Notes under the pieces: model-generated
Told to the model about the DNA's origin: nothing
Databases searched by the model: none
The model's input: the letters and a program-made list of their open reading frames with translations, nothing else
Origin: Paenibacillus sp. SC116
GTDB lineage: Bacteria > Bacillota > Bacilli > Paenibacillales > Paenibacillaceae
Length of the DNA: 64,000 nt
Assembly: GCF_024733555.1 (NCBI RefSeq)
Contig: NZ_JANIOF010000004.1
Location: 368,680-432,679, forward strand
Direction of reading: 5' to 3'
Shown here: piece by piece, positions 63,401 to 64,000 of the stretch
How the letters are laid out: every line of letters starts with the position of its first letter
Numbering within the stretch: position 1 is the first letter of the stretch
Program-made: the position numbers and the translations under genes

Positions 63401-64000
63401 CGTGATTTATACGTCGGGGACGACGGGCAAGCCTAAGGGCGTGATGATTGAGCACCGCAGCCTGGTGAACACGGCAGCGGGCTACCGACGAGAATACCGA
63501 TTGGATCAGTTCCCGGTGCGGCTGCTGCAGCTCGCAAGCTTCTCGTTTGACGTGTTCGTGGGAGATATCGCGCGGACGCTGTACAACGGAGGCATGATGG
63601 TGATTGTGCCGAAGGACGACCGGATCGATCCGTCTCGTCTGCACTACTGGATCAGCCAGCAGCAAGTGACGATCTTCGAATCGACGCCGGCCTTGATCGT
63701 GCCGTTCCTGGAGTACGTGCACGAGCAGCAGCTGGATATGAGCGGGATGGAGCTGTTGATCACGAGCTCGGACAGCTGCAGCGTGGCAGATTACCGGACC
63801 TTGCAGGTACGCTTCGGCTCGTTGTTCCGGATCATCAACGCATACGGCGTGACGGAAGCGGCGATCGACTCCAGCTTCTACGACGAGGAACTGACGAAGC
63901 TGCCGCAGACAGGCAATGTGCCGATCGGCAAAGCGTGGCTGAATGCGAAATTCTACATCGTGGACGCGCATCTGAACCCGGTGCCGGTCGGGGTGCTGGG
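54456..64000 (+). CDS. Multimodular non-ribosomal peptide synthetase, 3' end outside window (half-C/A/T/E - C/A/T - C/A...)
   Basis: One open frame runs from GTG 54456 (AGAGGGG upstream) to the edge, at least 3181 codons. Frame was checked at eight motifs. Order: a C-domain C-terminal half without HHxxxDG (residues 1-255); A1 (about 259-746, YTSGTTGKPKG); T1 (GGDS, about 786); E (HHTVVDG, 968); C2 (QHILMDG, 1441); A2; T2 (GGHS, about 2298); C3 (HHIVSDG, 2480); and A3, cut by the window edge. By-eye specificity residues are DAWIVGAIV for A1 (hydrophobic, not assigned), DGFFLGVVY for A2 (isoleucine) and DVGEISAID for A3 (diaminobutyrate). The E domain makes residue 1 D-configured. Confidence 0.95.
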   Translation, partial: MAFEKETLFWNEKFGSDDHTLTRLPYSKAPSSLAPIMTTVGGSLSEEAAQRVLQMSKGAPLAAFMILLAGVQSLLHKYTAASDILVGMPVVRKPTETRRSVNHTVILKNSLSAGATFKTLLSELRTSLPEAIQHQHIPFLKMTEKLDLQYADGISVVHTLVSLKELHLDEIGQNVVTDCFFEFSLTDGTIQLALSYNEHLYDSVFMTRVVGHLDRLLAVGLHELELDIVRADMLSEDEKFQLLQSFNDTEKDYPRDRTIHQLVEEQATRVPEATAVVFEGRRLSYAELNERANRLARTLRSIGVLPNQLVGLMVRRSLETVVGMLAVLKAGGAYVPIDPEYPEERIRYILENSNAQLLLTQKELLQQVPFEGAVLALDDEQAYSDDGSNLEPASGPNDLAYVIYTSGTTGKPKGVMLEHRGLVSLKLMFADRLGITEHDRIVQFASLSFDASCWEVFKALYFGAALYIPTAETILDNRLFESYMNEHAITAAILPPTYSAYLNPNRLPSLTKLVTGGSAVSAEFVQQWKPKVHYFNAYGPTEASIVTTLWDANEEQPEHRVIPIGRPLANHHIFILDAHLQLVPPGVDGELCVAGVGLARGYLNQPELTAEKFVEHPFAPGERLYRTGDLARWLPDGNIEYLGRIDHQVKIRGFRIEIGEIEEQLLKIDSVQETIVIAREGKSGQELCAYLVAGHPLTLGELRSALAQTLPNYMIPAHFVQLPRMPLTPNDKIDRKALPAPEGNALTGGEYIAPRNEAERTLVDVWKAVLNADRVGVTDHFFELGGDSIKSIQVTSRLHQAGYKLEIRDLFKYPTISQLSLHVKPIGRTIDQGEITGETALTPIHHWFFESSFAAPHHFNQSVMLYRKERFDEETVRQVLQKLAEHHDALRMVFRKTEQGFSARNRAIQEGGLFTLDVFDFKDAENTAQAVEAKATDIQAGIDLESGPLVKAGLFRCADGDHLLLAVHHTVVDGVSWRILMEDFALGYEQVGKSEAIRFPAKTDAYRSWSEQLVAYAQSPEMAKERAYWQAVEQISVPAVPKDMEANVTTQQDSESLFVRLTPEETELLLKRVHRAYNTEMNDILVTALGIAVRKWTGHERVRINLEGHGRESIGTDIDITRTVGWFTTKFPVVLEPETDRDLAYQIKQVKESLRRIPNKGLGYGVCRYLSKLVDDFVWGAEPEINFNYLGQFDDDVNQDEIGISSYSSGSPASDRQARSFVLDINGMVLDGALSLDLSYSRKQYRKETMEDFAHRLEQSLRELITHCAGKENTELTPSDVQFKGLTIAELEQIAQRSGHLGEIENIYSLTPMQKGMWFHNALDRQTAAYFEQTRFTMRGALDVQLFERSWMELAKRHLVLRANFVKGPAGEPLQIIYRDKPVGFEYEELTHLQVGEKQAYLDKKAEDDKLRGFDLEHDALVRVTILRTEEQSYHVLWSFQHILMDGWCLPQLTQELFETYSALASGKQLAGDKGSDYGAYIEWLEKQDDQAASGYWTAFLAGYEGQTVLPGQKEPAPNGRFTAEHVTAELGKDLSERMDRVAKQRLVTVNTLLQAAWGVMLQKYNGTNDAVFGSVVAGRPAEIPGIESMIGLFINTVPVRVTSEADTVFADLMAKLQERALESGRYDYYPLYEIQARSVQKQNLINHIIAFENYPVDEQMEQAGDQQHGDLTIADVEMEEQTNYNFNVTVVPGAEIEIRFDFNAEVFDKDSIERLKGHLVHLLEQVTDNPEITVGELELVTEAEKADLLGCFNDTTTEFPRWKTLIQLFEEQAERIPDAAAITLNEQELTYRELNERVNRLARTLRSHGISKGRLVAIMAERSIEMVVGMLAAHKAGAAYLPIDPEYPEERIRFLIEDSGAQVMLTQSRLRERLAGSDSVILLDDESCYHEDGTNLNPSIEATDLACVIYTSGTTGKPKGNLVSHRNIVRVVRNTNYIDITERDHVLQLSSYSFDGATFDIFGALINGARLVLVPHDTLLEIGRLADLIQRERISVMFITTAFFNILVDVNVDCLRDVRAILFGGERVSVGHVRKALVHIGPGRLNHVYGPTESTVYTTYLPVDFVDELAVTVPIGRPISNTTVYIVDSRNKLLPIGVAGELCVGGEGLVRGYNNRPELTAEKFVDNPFVPGERMYRTGDLAKWLPDGTIEYVGRTDDQVKIRGFRIELGEIEAQLQKVEGIRKTTVLARENASGEKQLCAYYEAECELPAAELKSVLSQELPAYMIPAYLIQLERLPLTTNGKVDRRSLPAPEESLQPGEGRTPPRTPLEASLAGIWKSVLGLIHIGVHDNFFDLGGHSLRATTLVSKVHQELNVELPLRDVFRYSTIEEMALAISRIGEQSFSSIPLAGARAYYPLSSAQKRLFILNQLEGADQSYNMPGVLLLEGSIDRSLLEKAFRGLIVRHETLRTGFEIVQGEAVQRIYESVDFAVEYHHASEEEAPEVVQAFIQPFDLAKPPLLRAELVELAPERYLLMFDMHHIVSDGVSMNVLVEELVRLYGGESLEPLRIQYKDYAVWQQSDEQKVQLKREEAYWMERYLGELPVLEMPTDYPRPAVQSFEGQTLTSFVDEATNEGLKQLAAQRGTTLYMVLLAAYTVLLHKYTGQDDLIVGTSIAGRTHGDTQPLIGMFVNTLALRNYPTSEKTFLSYLEEVKETTLGAYEHQNYPFEELVDKVQVSRDLSRNPLFDTMFSLQNLEDTVLELEGLKLSPYPSEYGMAKFDLSVDVTEENGGLECSFEFATTLYKESTIRRLSTHFGHLLAALVSRPDAKIAELNLLTAEEKEQILGAFNPAQPEAAPAAAFHRLFEEQAERTPEAAAVVYENDRLTYAELNERANRLAATLRASGIGRETIVGILAERSVDLLVAVLAVWKAGGAYVPLDPDYPADRVRFMLEDSGAKVLLTQTPLRERAEAWLGEEKLALAAVLYLDDEASYSEEQANALIGSGMVSDKLTDAVDDGDESHPNVGTNSFHEASPEDLAYVIYTSGTTGKPKGVMIEHRSLVNTAAGYRREYRLDQFPVRLLQLASFSFDVFVGDIARTLYNGGMMVIVPKDDRIDPSRLHYWISQQQVTIFESTPALIVPFLEYVHEQQLDMSGMELLITSSDSCSVADYRTLQVRFGSLFRIINAYGVTEAAIDSSFYDEELTKLPQTGNVPIGKAWLNAKFYIVDAHLNPVPVGVL

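Noticed and set aside
59500..63971. Long minus-strand open frames within the NRPS region (for example 60192-61394 and 62733-63971).
   Set aside because: They are opposite to conserved NRPS motifs and arise from the GC-rich codon use of the plus-strand gene. They have no domain match or start signals.

Overview
The window looks like a chromosomal segment of a spore-forming Firmicute of the Paenibacillaceae, most likely Paenibacillus. Supporting signs are strong AGGAGG ribosome-binding sites with frequent TTG and GTG starts, hairpin plus T-run terminators, a PdaA-type cortex deacetylase, a Spo0E-like phosphatase, an S-layer-homology protein, a chitin-active lytic monooxygenase, and a non-ribosomal peptide synthetase (NRPS) next to a diaminobutyrate aminotransferase. 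No rRNA, tRNA, CRISPR array or recognisable insertion sequence was seen.

1-13.8 kb is ordinary core-like DNA. It holds a truncated TetR regulator divergent from a FrnE/DsbA-like oxidoreductase, a nucleotidyltransferase, a YdjM-like membrane protein with a LexA-box-like site, and a Na/phosphate cotransporter. It continues with a broken secreted-protein gene, an operon joining an IF-3-like protein to a two-component system, a membrane phosphoesterase, two polysaccharide deacetylases (one PdaA), and an FMN riboswitch controlling an EamA transporter. 13.9-38.6 kb is dominated by cell-surface and small-molecule functions: a 1629-residue DUF11 repeat protein, Spo0E-like and small proteins, a quinone oxidoreductase, three acetyltransferases, a lipoprotein, an AA10 monooxygenase, a secreted phosphoesterase followed by an SLH protein, a MocR regulator divergent from a second EamA transporter, and an M28 peptidase with a membrane domain.

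38.7-51.6 kb is an AT-rich accessory array. About twenty small, functionally unrelated genes all lie on the + strand. They are separated by gene remnants and by imperfect repeats whose arms (TGAATACAGGAACGTTA on the right, GGATAACACCGTATTCA on the left) are inverted relative to each other, much as in integron attC sites. Two 96-bp repeats plus a third degenerate copy carry a conserved hairpin with compensatory base changes. No integrase is visible. This is the part of the window most likely to hold something undescribed.

From about 52.2 kb the composition becomes clearly GC-rich. An EctB-type L-2,4-diaminobutyrate aminotransferase precedes a very large NRPS gene that runs off the right edge. 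Its domain order is half-C/A/T/E - C/A/T - C/A. By-eye specificity codes suggest a D-configured hydrophobic residue, then isoleucine, then diaminobutyrate. EctB would supply the diaminobutyrate. The order matches residues 6-8 of polymyxin-type lipopeptides.
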